A stretch of DNA of 64,000 nt from Candidatus Dormiibacterota bacterium (GTDB taxonomy: Bacteria; Chloroflexota; Dormibacteria; Dormibacterales; Dormibacteraceae), in contig JAMXLM010000037.1 of NCBI GenBank assembly GCA_024280995.1, positions 1 to 64,000 on the forward strand, read 5' to 3'. Below the pieces are notes generated by a model. The model was not told the origin of the DNA. It saw nothing but the letters and a program-made list of their open reading frames with translations, and ran no database searches. Each line of letters starts with the position of its first letter. Position 1 is the first letter of the stretch. Shown here in pieces: positions 54,914-64,000 of this stretch. The position numbers were made by a program, and so were the translations under genes.

Positions 54914-56191
54914 TCAGGCGAACCTCACCCGGCGTACGACCGCGGCGCCGAGGAGCAACGAGACCGCCGCGACCATGAACACGAGCCGGTAGGCAAGAGC
55001 CTCGACACCCAGCGCGCCGGCGGCGAGGATCACTACCCCGCCGATCGCGGGTGCGATCAGGGTCGGCAGGTTGATCGACACAGTGAAGATCCCGAGGTCG
55101 CGGGCCGAGCTTCCGGCGCCAGGCAAGGAATCGATGGCGAGCGCCCAATCGACGCTCAAGTAAGCGCCGTAGCCGAGGCCGAACAGGATTCCCAGCGGCG
55201 CCAGTGGCAGCTGCGCCGGCGCGAAAACGAAGATCCACGCCGCTGCGGCCATGGCGAGGTTGGCGGCGACGACGATCTTGACCCGCGGAATGCGGTCCGA
55301 TGCAATGCCCAGCACGAGCGAGCTCGCGAGCGCGCCGGCGAGCGCGAGGAGTGCGATCGCCACCGTCGCGCCGACGAACGTCGTGCTCCCGTTCGTCGAG
55401 GCGAGGTAGTACTCGATGTACGTCAGGAAAAGGGTCAGCCCGATCATGACGAGGGCACGGGCGCCGAAAACCAGGCGAAATCGTTGGTCCGCGAACAGCT
55501 GGGTCCACGGGTGTGGGCGCTGCGCAACCGGCGAGGGCTCGTCAACCCCGAGCATGGTGACGGCGGCGCAAACGACCAGAACGCCGGCGGCCGCCGCGTA
55601 GAACAGCAGCGCGCCGTGCGTCACCTGCGCGGCAAGCTGCGCGCCCGCCTTCACGCCGCCGAGCAGCAGTCCGGCGGCGGCAAGACTCCCTACGCTGCCG
55701 AGAAGCGTCATCAATCCGAGCCAGCCCGACGCCGCCCCGCGCTGCGATGCGTCGACGACGTCGGGCAGCATGCCCTGGTACGCCGCGGTCGCGACGTTCG
55801 TGCCCACCTGGACGATGGCGAAGCCGGCCAGGAACACCAGGAGTGGGGTCGTGACGGCGAGGCCGGCCTGTCCGATCAACGCCACCGCGATGCCTGCGAC
55901 GATCAGCTGGCGGCGGCGTCCGAATCGCGACTTCAGGCGGTCCGATGCGGCGCCTCCGAGCGGCGTCGCGATGAGCGCGATCATCGCGGCGAAGAACGAA
56001 AGCACACTGACCGCCAGCGCCTGGTCTGAGCTTGCGATCGCCCCTCGGTCGACCAGCAGCAGCATCTGCGCGGGGACGACGATCGGGAGCAGCGCCGAGG
56101 ACTGAAAGTTCAGACCCAGCCAGAGCGCGCTGAGCGTCGCCTGGTCCTGCACGCGCAGGCGCGCCTGCGCGACGGCCGCGACGCGCTCCAT
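54914..56191 (-). CDS. MFS transporter
   Basis: About 12 TM helices; GGAASDRLKSRFGRRRQLIVAG. Confidence 0.85.
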   Translation of the reverse strand: MERVAAVAQARLRVQDQATLSALWLGLNFQSSALLPIVVPAQMLLLVDRGAIASSDQALAVSVLSFFAAMIALIATPLGGAASDRLKSRFGRRRQLIVAGIAVALIGQAGLAVTTPLLVFLAGFAIVQVGTNVATAAYQGMLPDVVDASQRGAASGWLGLMTLLGSVGSLAAAGLLLGGVKAGAQLAAQVTHGALLFYAAAAGVLVVCAAVTMLGVDEPSPVAQRPHPWTQLFADQRFRLVFGARALVMIGLTLFLTYIEYYLASTNGSTTFVGATVAIALLALAGALASSLVLGIASDRIPRVKIVVAANLAMAAAAWIFVFAPAQLPLAPLGILFGLGYGAYLSVDWALAIDSLPGAGSSARDLGIFTVSINLPTLIAPAIGGVVILAAGALGVEALAYRLVFMVAAVSLLLGAAVVRRVRFA

Positions 56192-56195
56192 CTGC

Positions 56196-56858
56196 CTAGG
56201 AGCGCACCACAGTTTTCACCGCTCTCGGAAGTTCCGCGAGCCCGCCGATGACGGCGTCCGCAAGGGACGGATCGTCGCTCTCGCCCTGGCGGTTCACCCA
56301 GATCCGCGAGATCCCGAGCTCGTGCGTCGGGCGGATGTCGTGGAAGTAGCTCTGTGCGACATGTATCCAGACATCGGCGGCAGAGCCGAATATCGACCAG
56401 AACGCATTGAAGTGCGCGGGGTTTGGCTTGTATGCGGACACGTCTTCGGCCGTCACCACCGCATCGAAAGGCACAGGCAGCCGCCGCCGGGTCAACGCGA
56501 TGATGTCGCGGTCGCAGTTGGTCAGCAGCGCGAGCTTCCAGCCGTCCTCGCGCAGCTCGGCCAGCGCCGCGCCGACGTCGGCGAACGGCCGCCAGTACGG
56601 AATCGTCGCGACCAACGCGGTCGCGTCGTCGGGCTTGAGCTCTAGCGACAACCTTTGCGCTGCGCGACGGGTCGTCTCGGCGAGCACGTCAAGGTAGGGC
56701 TTGAACGGGCCCTCTTCGACCTCCGCCTCAAGCGTGCTGTAGGCGTCGAGGAACGCGTCACCGCGACCTGGGAAGAGAAGCTCACCGGTCGTGCCGATTC
56801 CGTGCCGCCAGTCGATCAACGTCCCGAAACAGTCGAACGTCAACCACCGGCCGGCCAC
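56196..56858 (-). CDS. HAD-superfamily (haloacid dehalogenase type II-like) hydrolase
   Basis: WLTFDCFGTLIDWRHG, LLTNCDRDI, TAEDVSAYKPNPAHF; GTG start. Confidence 0.85.
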   Translation of the reverse strand: MAGRWLTFDCFGTLIDWRHGIGTTGELLFPGRGDAFLDAYSTLEAEVEEGPFKPYLDVLAETTRRAAQRLSLELKPDDATALVATIPYWRPFADVGAALAELREDGWKLALLTNCDRDIIALTRRRLPVPFDAVVTAEDVSAYKPNPAHFNAFWSIFGSAADVWIHVAQSYFHDIRPTHELGISRIWVNRQGESDDPSLADAVIGGLAELPRAVKTVVRS

Positions 56859-56866
56859 GAGCGCGA

Positions 56867-57565
56867 CTATCCCCCCGGCTTCGGCAGGTACTCCTGGATC
56901 GCGTGCGCCAGGTGCTGGATCGCCATCGACTGCAGCCACACGCGGCCGGGACCTGTGAGCGCGGCGAGGAACAACCCCGACCCGCCGAAAAACATGTTCT
57001 GGATTCCCGGCACGGTGACGATGTTGAACTGCATTCCTTCCTGGAACATCCCCACCTGACCGGGGTGCACGCGCAGCGTGTTGCCGGGCTGCAGGTCGTA
57101 GATGACGACCTCCCCGTGTAGCTCGACCCACGCCTGGCCCTGGCCACGGAGCTTCTGCATCGTGAAGCCGGTCCCACCGAACACGCCGGCGCCGAGCCGC
57201 TGCTGGAAGCCGATCGAGAACTGGACGCCTGGGGTCGCGCACATGAACCCGTGCCTGTGGACCATGTAGCCGGTGTTCGGCGTGATCTCGAGAGGCAGGA
57301 TCTGGCCCGGCAGCTTGGAGGAGAACGCGATCAAGCCCGGGCCGCCGACCGCCGTGTACTCCGTCATGAACAGGGTGCCGCCGGCGAGCGCCCGGCCCAG
57401 CGCGCCCATGAAGCCGCCCTGCTGACCGCCCACCTGGAGCCCCGTCTTCATCTGCATGGCCATCGACAGCCACGACAGCTGACCGGCCTCGGCGAAAACC
57501 GTCTCGTTGGGTTGCATGTTGAGCTCGAGGACCGGAAGAGTCGTGCCGACGATCTTTGGCTCCAT
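56867..57565 (-). CDS. AIM24/TIGR00266-like protein
   Basis: ETVFAEAGQLSWLSMAMQMKTGLQ...GGTLFMTEYTAVGGPGLIAF. Confidence 0.85.
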   Translation of the reverse strand: MEPKIVGTTLPVLELNMQPNETVFAEAGQLSWLSMAMQMKTGLQVGGQQGGFMGALGRALAGGTLFMTEYTAVGGPGLIAFSSKLPGQILPLEITPNTGYMVHRHGFMCATPGVQFSIGFQQRLGAGVFGGTGFTMQKLRGQGQAWVELHGEVVIYDLQPGNTLRVHPGQVGMFQEGMQFNIVTVPGIQNMFFGGSGLFLAALTGPGRVWLQSMAIQHLAHAIQEYLPKPGG

Positions 57566-57575
57566 GGACCTCTCC

Positions 57576-58019
57576 TTAGTGCCGGTGGTGGGGGTCGATC
57601 ATGCGCCGCCGTGGTGTGTGCGGCGCCGGGTTGCGGGAGCAATCGTCGCAGACCCCGACCACGAGCACCTCGGTGCGGACGGGCTTGAAGCCATGCCCTT
57701 GCTCGAGGTGGTGCTCGAGCTCGCTCACGAGCTCTTCCTGGATGTGCATGACACCGCCGCACACCTGGCAGACGGCGTGGTGATGGTCTCCGCTCGCAAG
57801 CTCGTAGTACGTCGGACCTTCTCCAAGATGCGCCGCGTACACCGACGCCGAGGCGGTCAGCGCTTCGAGCGCACGGTAGACGGTGCTGCGAGGAAACCCC
57901 GGCCTCGACTTCTTGAGCTCCTCGGTGATCTCTTCGGCGGTGCAGTGGCCGCCCAGGTGCACGATCGTCTGGTAGACCATCTCGCGCTGAGCGGTGCGGC
58001 GCATCCCGGGGGCAAGCAT
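57576..58019 (-). CDS. Fur family transcriptional regulator
   Basis: MVYQTIVHLGGHCTAEEITEELKKSRPGFPRSTVYRALEALT; HHHAVCQVCGGVMHI. Confidence 0.9.
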   Translation of the reverse strand: MLAPGMRRTAQREMVYQTIVHLGGHCTAEEITEELKKSRPGFPRSTVYRALEALTASASVYAAHLGEGPTYYELASGDHHHAVCQVCGGVMHIQEELVSELEHHLEQGHGFKPVRTEVLVVGVCDDCSRNPAPHTPRRRMIDPHHRH

Positions 58020-58021
58020 CG

Positions 58022-59116
58022 CTACACCACCCGAAGCGAAGGATCGGAGCGCGTCAGCACGCGACAACCATCGTGCTCGACCGCCACGTCGTCTTCGATG
58101 CGCACTCCGCCAAACCCGGGGATGTAGATGCCCGGCTCGATCGTGAACACCATGCCCGCCTCGAGCACGGTCGCGGAGCCGGGATCGAGGCTCGGGTCCT
58201 CATGCTCCTCGAGACCGAGGCCATGGCCGATGCGGTGAAAGAAGCGGTCGCCGTAGCCGGCCGAATCGATGACCCGGCGCGCGGCCGCGTCGACGGCGCC
58301 GGTGGTGACGCCCGGCCGCACCGAGGCGATCGCCGCATCGTGTGCCTCGAGGACGATGCGGTGGATCTCGCGCTGCTTCGCGCTCGGCTCTCCGACGACG
58401 GCCATCCTGGTCACGTCGGCCTTGTAGCCACCGAAGTCTGCGCCGAAGTCGAGCAGAACGAAGTCGCCCTTCGCCAGCCTGCGGCTCGAGTGCTGGTGAT
58501 GCGGAAGCGCCGAGTTGGATCCGGACTGGACCAACGATGGGAACGAGAGCGCGCCGCCGAGCTCGCCGATGATCGTGCCGAGCACGAACGCGACGTCGAC
58601 CTCGCGCTGACCCTCGTGCAGCTCGGAGAAGATGCGTCCGGTCGCTTCGTCCGTGATGGCCGCCGCTCGCCCCAGCATCTCGATCTCGTCCGCGTTCTTG
58701 ATCAGGCGCATCCGCTTGATCTCAGCGCCGACGTCGACGAGCTCGCTGATGCCGGCCCTCGCGGTGATGACCTCGGCGAGATGCAACGTCAGGTGCTCTT
58801 TCTCGACCCCGATCTCGGCCCGCCCGTGCAGCGCCGCGACGACGAGCGCGTAAGGATCCTCGCCGTCGCGCCAGGCGACGACCTCGGCGCCGGACGCGTG
58901 CTCGATCGCCTTTTGCTGCTCCAGCGCCGGCACGATCAGCGTCGCGGCCTGCGGGCCGACGGCAAGGCCCATCAGTCGCTCGTGCGGGTTGGCGTGGAAG
59001 CCGGTCAGGTAGGCGATCGAGACCGGTTGCGAGATGTAGACCGCGTCCAGGTGACGGGCCGCCATCCAGCCCCGAAGGGTCTCGAGCGGGGTGGTGATCG
59101 CGGCCGACTTACTCAA
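58022..59116 (-). CDS. M24 family Xaa-Pro peptidase
   Basis: FVLLDFGADFGGYKADVTRM, HRIGHGLGLEEHEDPSL, VFTIEPGIYIPGFGGVRIEDD. Confidence 0.95.
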   Translation of the reverse strand: MSKSAAITTPLETLRGWMAARHLDAVYISQPVSIAYLTGFHANPHERLMGLAVGPQAATLIVPALEQQKAIEHASGAEVVAWRDGEDPYALVVAALHGRAEIGVEKEHLTLHLAEVITARAGISELVDVGAEIKRMRLIKNADEIEMLGRAAAITDEATGRIFSELHEGQREVDVAFVLGTIIGELGGALSFPSLVQSGSNSALPHHQHSSRRLAKGDFVLLDFGADFGGYKADVTRMAVVGEPSAKQREIHRIVLEAHDAAIASVRPGVTTGAVDAAARRVIDSAGYGDRFFHRIGHGLGLEEHEDPSLDPGSATVLEAGMVFTIEPGIYIPGFGGVRIEDDVAVEHDGCRVLTRSDPSLRVV

Positions 59117-59582
59117 CGCCGGTGACGCGAACGCTGTATCCGCCGCCGGGGCCTTTGACCTGCACCACGTCGCCGACCTTGTGGCCGATCAGGGCTTTGC
59201 CGAGGGCCGACTCGAAGCTGACGCGTCCGGCTTTCGGATCGGCTTCGGCGGGGCCGACGATGCGGTAGCTCTCCTCTTCGTCGGCGCCGTCCTCGTTGAA
59301 GCGCACGGTGCTGCCCATCGCGACGACACCCTTTTGCGTGGTGGCTTCGATGATCACGTGGTTCTTGATGATCGCCTCGAGCTCGCGTATGCGGGCCTCC
59401 ATCATTCCCTGCTCGTTCTTGGCGGCGTGGTACTCGAAGTTCTCGGACAGGTCTCCAAGCTCGCGGGCTGCCTTGATCTTGGCGACGATGTTCGGCCGGC
59501 GCTGGGTGGTGAGCTCGTCGTGCTCACGTTTCACGGCTTCCAGGCCCTCGCGCGTGATCGGAACCTCGTTCGGGATCGTCAT
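59109..59582 (-). CDS. greA: Transcription elongation factor GreA
   Basis: PITREGLEAVKREHDELTTQRRPNIVAKIKAARELGDLSENFEYHAAKNEQGMMEARIRELE. Confidence 0.95.
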   Translation of the reverse strand: MTIPNEVPITREGLEAVKREHDELTTQRRPNIVAKIKAARELGDLSENFEYHAAKNEQGMMEARIRELEAIIKNHVIIEATTQKGVVAMGSTVRFNEDGADEEESYRIVGPAEADPKAGRVSFESALGKALIGHKVGDVVQVKGPGGGYSVRVTGVE

Positions 59583-59639
59583 CTTGTTTCGAGTCTAATC
59601 CGTGACTCGAAACGGGCCATCCGTATACAGTCGGCTCCC

Positions 59640-60062
59640 ATGAGACCGGTCATCCTCCGGATCGGGCTGCTGCTGATGGGCATCGGACTGCTCGGCGGCT
59701 CGGTCGGCACCGAGCTCCTCGACTCGTTCAAGGCGATCGACGAGCAGGTGGGCACCAACGGCTCGGCCGCCTCCGCCGTGCTGGGAATCGGCCTCATCAT
59801 CGCCGCCATCAATCCGTCGGGGTCGGTCGCCTGGGTCCGGGCCGGCATCCTGTACGGGATCGTCGTCCTGGTGTTCGAGATCGTGTCCGCGGTGCACGGC
59901 AAAGGATTTCACCTCGGGCCCGTGATCTTCGGGCTCGCGTTCACCCTCCTCCTCATCGCCGCCTACCCCGAACGCAAGAAGCTCCTGCCCTCCACTTCTC
60001 CGCCTTCCGCCGCCGACACCGAACCCACAGCGGAGGAGCCTCACCCCGAACCCCAGACCTGA
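59640..60062 (+). CDS. Hypothetical membrane protein
   Basis: Several TM helices. Confidence 0.65.
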   Translation: MRPVILRIGLLLMGIGLLGGSVGTELLDSFKAIDEQVGTNGSAASAVLGIGLIIAAINPSGSVAWVRAGILYGIVVLVFEIVSAVHGKGFHLGPVIFGLAFTLLLIAAYPERKKLLPSTSPPSAADTEPTAEEPHPEPQT

Positions 60063-60067
60063 AAGCC

Positions 60068-61063
60068 GTGGGTGCCGACCTGGTCGTCGTTCGAGAGGAT
60101 CCATTCAACGCGGAGGTCAGGCTCTCGCGCCTGTCAGAAGGCGGCGTGACGCCGAACGAGCGCTTCTACGTCCGAAGCCACTTCACGACGCCGTCGATCG
60201 ACGCCACGGACTGGCGCCTGCGGGTCCACGGCATGGTGGGGAAGGAGCTCAGCCTCGGGCTCGACGACCTGCGTCAGATGCCGGTTCGGGAGGAGGCGGT
60301 CACGCTCGAGTGCGCCGGCAACGGCCGCTCGATGTTCCGACCAAAGGTGGAGGGCGAGCCGTGGGCGCTCGGCGCGGTGAGCACCGCGGCGTGGAAAGGA
60401 GCCCCGCTCAGCGGTGTGCTTGGGGCCGCCGGGCTCGATGCGCGCGCGAAGCATCTCGTGTTCCGCGCCGCCGAGGGCTTCGAGCGCAGCCTGTCGCTCG
60501 ACGAGGCGCGCCAGGCGATGGTCGTCTTCGAGATGAACGGCCGTCCGCTTCCCGTCGAGCACGGCCACCCCGTCCGCCTGGTCGTGCCGGGCTGGTATGC
60601 GGTCGCGTCGGTGAAATGGCTGACCGATGTCGAGGTGACGGACCGCCCGTTCGAGGGCCACTTCCAGACCGACCGCTACGTGTACGAATGGCCGGATCGC
60701 CGCGAGCCCGTGACGCAGCTCAAGGTTCGCTCGTTGGTCACCCACCCGGAGGATGGGTCGGCCGTCCGCGCCGGGCGGTTCGTGATCCGCGGCCTCGCAT
60801 GGTCCGGGATGGGCGCGGTGACTCGGGTCGAGGTCAGCCTTGGGAGCGGCCGCTGGGCCGAGGCGGCCCTTCGCGGAAGCGGCCGCTACGCGTGGAGGCA
60901 GTGGGAGCTGACCGCGCAGGTGGAGCGGCCCGGCCGGCTCGCCATCCGCTCACGCGCGACCGACGCCAGTGGGCAGACGCAGCCCGAGCACGCGGAGTGG
61001 AACCGCCTCGGCTACGGCAACAACTCGATCCAGACCGTGTCGGTCCGGGTGGTCCAGGCCTAG
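60068..61063 (+). CDS. Sulfite oxidase-like molybdopterin enzyme
   Basis: NERFYVRSHFTTPSID, TLECAGNGRSMF, PVRLVVPGWYAVASVKWLTDVEV. Confidence 0.9.
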   Translation: MGADLVVVREDPFNAEVRLSRLSEGGVTPNERFYVRSHFTTPSIDATDWRLRVHGMVGKELSLGLDDLRQMPVREEAVTLECAGNGRSMFRPKVEGEPWALGAVSTAAWKGAPLSGVLGAAGLDARAKHLVFRAAEGFERSLSLDEARQAMVVFEMNGRPLPVEHGHPVRLVVPGWYAVASVKWLTDVEVTDRPFEGHFQTDRYVYEWPDRREPVTQLKVRSLVTHPEDGSAVRAGRFVIRGLAWSGMGAVTRVEVSLGSGRWAEAALRGSGRYAWRQWELTAQVERPGRLAIRSRATDASGQTQPEHAEWNRLGYGNNSIQTVSVRVVQA

Positions 61064-61884
61064 GTTTTCGGGACGAGCGCCTGGACCTCTTCCATCATTC
61101 GGCGCTGGACGAGGTAGCTGACGCCGTACACGGCGGCGCCCAGCACGATGCCCGCGACCAGGGCGACGATCGCGTGCACGGGTGACGGATTGATCGGGAT
61201 GAAGGCGACCGCGTCGTCGCCGATGATCGCCGCGAGGGCGAGCGCGACGGGCGTCAGAACCGGCAGCAGCTGCAGCCGCCGCATGACCGGCGGCACCGGC
61301 GGCTCGACGCGACCGACCATCCGCTGACCCATCACGCCCACCGACTTCACGTGCTTGAGGTTGGGCGTGACGGTGAGGACGACGTTCACCTGGTTGCCCG
61401 GCACGGCCTTGAGGCGCGCGGGCGGCACCAGGTACTGCTCGACGCCGCCGCGAGTCTGGACCATCATCATGCCGAGCCCCATCGAGGTGCTGACCGAGCT
61501 CGCGCCCACGAGCTGGCCCTGGACGAGGCGAGGCTCAGCCCGGCGATCGCGCAGCGCGAGACGGAGGGCGGGCCCGACGAAGCTGGCCAGGAGAGCGATG
61601 GGCAGAACCCACGCGATGGCGGCGGCGATGGCGACGGGCCATCCGTACAGCGGAGGGACGAAGAGTACCAACGCAGCGATGACCAGGATGCATACGACGG
61701 CGATGGCGATCGAGACGTAACCGATCCTGACCACGTAGTCCGGCGCGTAGCCCTGCAGCATGCCGCCGGACTGGACGTAGCGTTCGCGCTGCCTCCGCGT
61801 CGCCCCGGGTGCGTTGGATGCGCCCTGCTTGGGCTGCACCTTACGGACCTGCTGCCGCATCTGCCGGACCTGTTTCTTGCCCAT
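61060..61884 (-). CDS. Hypothetical membrane protein
   Basis: Basic N-terminus and two TM pairs. Confidence 0.7.
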   Translation of the reverse strand: MGKKQVRQMRQQVRKVQPKQGASNAPGATRRQRERYVQSGGMLQGYAPDYVVRIGYVSIAIAVVCILVIAALVLFVPPLYGWPVAIAAAIAWVLPIALLASFVGPALRLALRDRRAEPRLVQGQLVGASSVSTSMGLGMMMVQTRGGVEQYLVPPARLKAVPGNQVNVVLTVTPNLKHVKSVGVMGQRMVGRVEPPVPPVMRRLQLLPVLTPVALALAAIIGDDAVAFIPINPSPVHAIVALVAGIVLGAAVYGVSYLVQRRMMEEVQALVPKT

Positions 61885-61898
61885 ACCGTCTTTCTCTC

Positions 61899-62425
61899 TT
61901 AGAGGGCGAGTGTATCGGGCGGATAGGTGATGCGTTCGCGTTCGACCGTCGCGAATGGCGTCAGCTTGTGCACGGTGGGTTCGCCCACCCCGGTGATATG
62001 CCTCACCTCGACGCCGCGCACGACCAGCGCGTCGGCGATCAGCGAGCGGTGGCAGCGCCACGGCACGGCCTCGGCGCACATGATCGCGACGCGCCCGTTG
62101 CGAGCGAGCTCACGCAACCGATCGAGCGCCGCCCAGAACTCATCTGTCTGCATGTAGTCGGCGTAGCCGCGAAAGCTGGGGTTGCGCCACCCGAGGTTGA
62201 TCGAATCGAGCTTCGGCTTGCGTAGCCCGCCGAGCTCGGGCAGGTGCAGGTAGTCGATGCCCAGCGCCGGCAGCGAGCGCTCGAGCGCCGCCTTCGCGAA
62301 GTGCGGCATGCGTCGCGACGCCGGCAGCGTGCGGACATCGACCAGCACCTCGATCTCGTTGCGCTCCAGGAGCTGGACGAAGTCCTCGAAAGATCGGGTC
62401 GAATGCCCGATGGTGAAGACGGGCG
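61899..62425 (-). CDS. DUF488 family protein (start uncertain)
   Basis: VFTIGHSTRSFEDFVQLLERNEIEVLVDVRTLPASRR; MCAEAVPWRCHRSLIADAL. Confidence 0.8.
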
Positions 62426-62428
62426 GCG

Positions 62429-63637
62429 CTATCGCTTGCGCTGGGACGGATCCACGGCCGGCTCCAGCACGCGCTTCAAGTAGGTCACACCGCCCACCAG
62501 AAGTGCGCCCGTGAAGAGATAAGCCGGCTCGAAGAAGCTGTGATCGCCCGCGGCCACGAGCACGTACACCAGGTCCACGGTCGTCAGCTTGATGGTCGGC
62601 ACGGGCGTCGCCGAGTTGACGGTCGATGGAGTCAGCGCGGGCCGGATCGCGTCCGCGGGCGACGCCAGGTTGTAGTACGCGCCGTCGAGGTTCATCGGCA
62701 GCATTCCGGTCACGACCACCGGCCGGTTGTTGCTGAGGTCCACCTCGAGGCCGTACCTCGAGCCGTTCGAATCGACGAGGTTGGCCGGACCGAAACCTGG
62801 AACGTCGAACTGCCGCTCGTAGACGACCTTCACCGGGTCGCCGGTCTGGTCGGTCCGCATCGAGTGCGTCCACTGCGGGAGCAGGCTGTGCTCGGCGAGA
62901 AAGATGTTCGCGATGTCCGCCTCGGTTGCCCCGGCGGCCTGGATCTCCGGCATCAAGACCGAGGCGAAGATGAAGTAGGCCGGGCTCGACGGCGGCGACT
63001 GAACCGTGCCTCGCACCTTCAACGTGTAGTCGCTCGACGTGTACGAACCCAGGAATCCCTGCGGACGGCCGCGGAGGACCGTGCCCAGCTGGGTGGCGAA
63101 CTGGTCCGCGGTGTTGGTCGAAGGCTCGTGGTAGCGAAAGACCGGCGCGCCGGTGACGGCGGGCGTCGACGTTCCCGCCCAGACCATCTGCGCGGGCCCC
63201 GAGTATTCGGCGCCCGTCGGGCTGACGGCGCTGGGCGGGCCGTTAGCCGTCGTCGCCGCGAACACCGGCGTGGGAAGCAGGCCGAAGCCGCCGAATCCGG
63301 TCTGATCGCCGCTGCGCGATCCGGCGCCGTTGCTCAACGCCGAATTCGCGCCGCCGCCGCCCAGGTGCAGCCCGGAGGCGCTGTACGCGAGGAAACCTGC
63401 ACCCACGACCACGACAAGCAGGGCCGCGACAGCAGCCGCGGGCACGCCCGGAACTGCGCGGACGCCCCGCCAGAACCCTGCAAGGGCGTCGCGCAGACGA
63501 TTCGTCGCGGGACGCGCCTCCTGCATTCGGGTCCACAGCTCGTCCTCGAAGCCGCGGCGCGGCCGCGTCGTCGCGAAGGCGTCGTCCAGCCGGCGCTGGA
63601 GCGCCAGGAGCTCGAGGTCCTCTTCCTGGTCGCTCAT
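62429..63637 (-). CDS. Single-TM, sigma-linked (anti-sigma-like) protein
   Basis: Overlaps the downstream end of an ECF sigma gene (ATGA); one TM PAAAVAALLVVVVGAGFLAY; large external domain. Confidence 0.65.
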   Translation of the reverse strand: MSDQEEDLELLALQRRLDDAFATTRPRRGFEDELWTRMQEARPATNRLRDALAGFWRGVRAVPGVPAAAVAALLVVVVGAGFLAYSASGLHLGGGGANSALSNGAGSRSGDQTGFGGFGLLPTPVFAATTANGPPSAVSPTGAEYSGPAQMVWAGTSTPAVTGAPVFRYHEPSTNTADQFATQLGTVLRGRPQGFLGSYTSSDYTLKVRGTVQSPPSSPAYFIFASVLMPEIQAAGATEADIANIFLAEHSLLPQWTHSMRTDQTGDPVKVVYERQFDVPGFGPANLVDSNGSRYGLEVDLSNNRPVVVTGMLPMNLDGAYYNLASPADAIRPALTPSTVNSATPVPTIKLTTVDLVYVLVAAGDHSFFEPAYLFTGALLVGGVTYLKRVLEPAVDPSQRKR

Positions 63638-64000
63638 GTCGGCTCCTTCTGCACGACTTCCCTCAAGGCCTTCACCCCTCGGTGATACAGCATCTTGGCC
63701 GCGTCCTCGCTGCAGTCCATCAGCTGGCCGACCTCTTCGAAGGTCAGACCCGAGTGGCGCAGTGAGATCGCGTCGCGCTGGCGCTCCGGCAGCCGGGCCA
63801 CCTGGGTGAGAAGCGCCTCGTACTGGATGCGCTCCTCAGCCTGGCCCGCAGGGTCCGCTTCGGCCACCGGCTGCTGCTGGATCGTCCGGCGCAGCCTGTC
63901 GCGACGACCCTGGGCCCGGAAGTGGTCGAGCGTGGCGTTGCGGGCGATCCGGAACAGCCAGGCGGCCGGAGTGGTGTGACGGGGCTCGAAGCGGTCGTAT
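63634..64000 (-). CDS. ECF-type sigma factor, truncated by window edge
   Basis: AAWLFRIARNATLDHFRAQGRR...LPERQRDAISLRHSGLTFEEVGQLMDCSEDAAKMLYHRGVKALRE. Confidence 0.9.
   Translation of the reverse strand, partial: YDRFEPRHTTPAAWLFRIARNATLDHFRAQGRRDRLRRTIQQQPVAEADPAGQAEERIQYEALLTQVARLPERQRDAISLRHSGLTFEEVGQLMDCSEDAAKMLYHRGVKALREVVQKEPT

Noticed and set aside
58073-59125. 350-aa plus-strand ORF opposite the M24 peptidase
   Set aside because: Antisense shadow with no recognisable domain; the minus-strand frame has clear M24 motifs

Overview
64 kb of high-GC bacterial chromosome. Gene content suggests a soil Chloroflexota/Dormibacterota-like lineage, but this was not tested. Most of the window is ordinary chromosome: ECF sigma factors, transport proteins, arsM/arsR, greA, a Fur-family regulator, a DapF-family protein, a sulfurtransferase operon, a sortase with its substrate, and tRNA-Ile and tRNA-Trp. 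The main unusual region is about 26.13-37.17 kb. Here about ten small, functionally unrelated, mixed-orientation genes are separated by copies of a shared recombination-site-like repeat. They include DUF4265-like, pRiA4b ORF-3-like, Fic, CbrC-like, a methyltransferase, membrane proteins and one large multi-domain glycosidase. The repeat is built from a 17-bp inverted arm (GGTTCGCGTTAYGGAAA / TTTCCRTRACGCGAACC), an ~11-bp core (GTGGGCCGCGG) identical to the 3' acceptor end of tRNA-Ile(GAT), and at several sites a 36-38 nt copy of the tRNA-Ile T-arm. The array ends at the intact tRNA-Ile gene (37096-37171). Half-site combinations look like attL (core+IR'), attR (IR+core+tRNA) and attP/tandem junctions (IR+core+IR'). 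No recombinase is encoded in the window. I interpret it as a tRNA-anchored array of non-autonomous, mostly single-gene cassettes that are not canonical integron attC cassettes. Other notable items: a DapF-family protein lacking both catalytic cysteines, an OGT-Ada protein with reversed domain order, a UdgX-type uracil-DNA glycosylase, a LAxTG-like sortase/substrate pair, and several operator-like palindromes. All product calls are from reading translations by eye; no database search was run.
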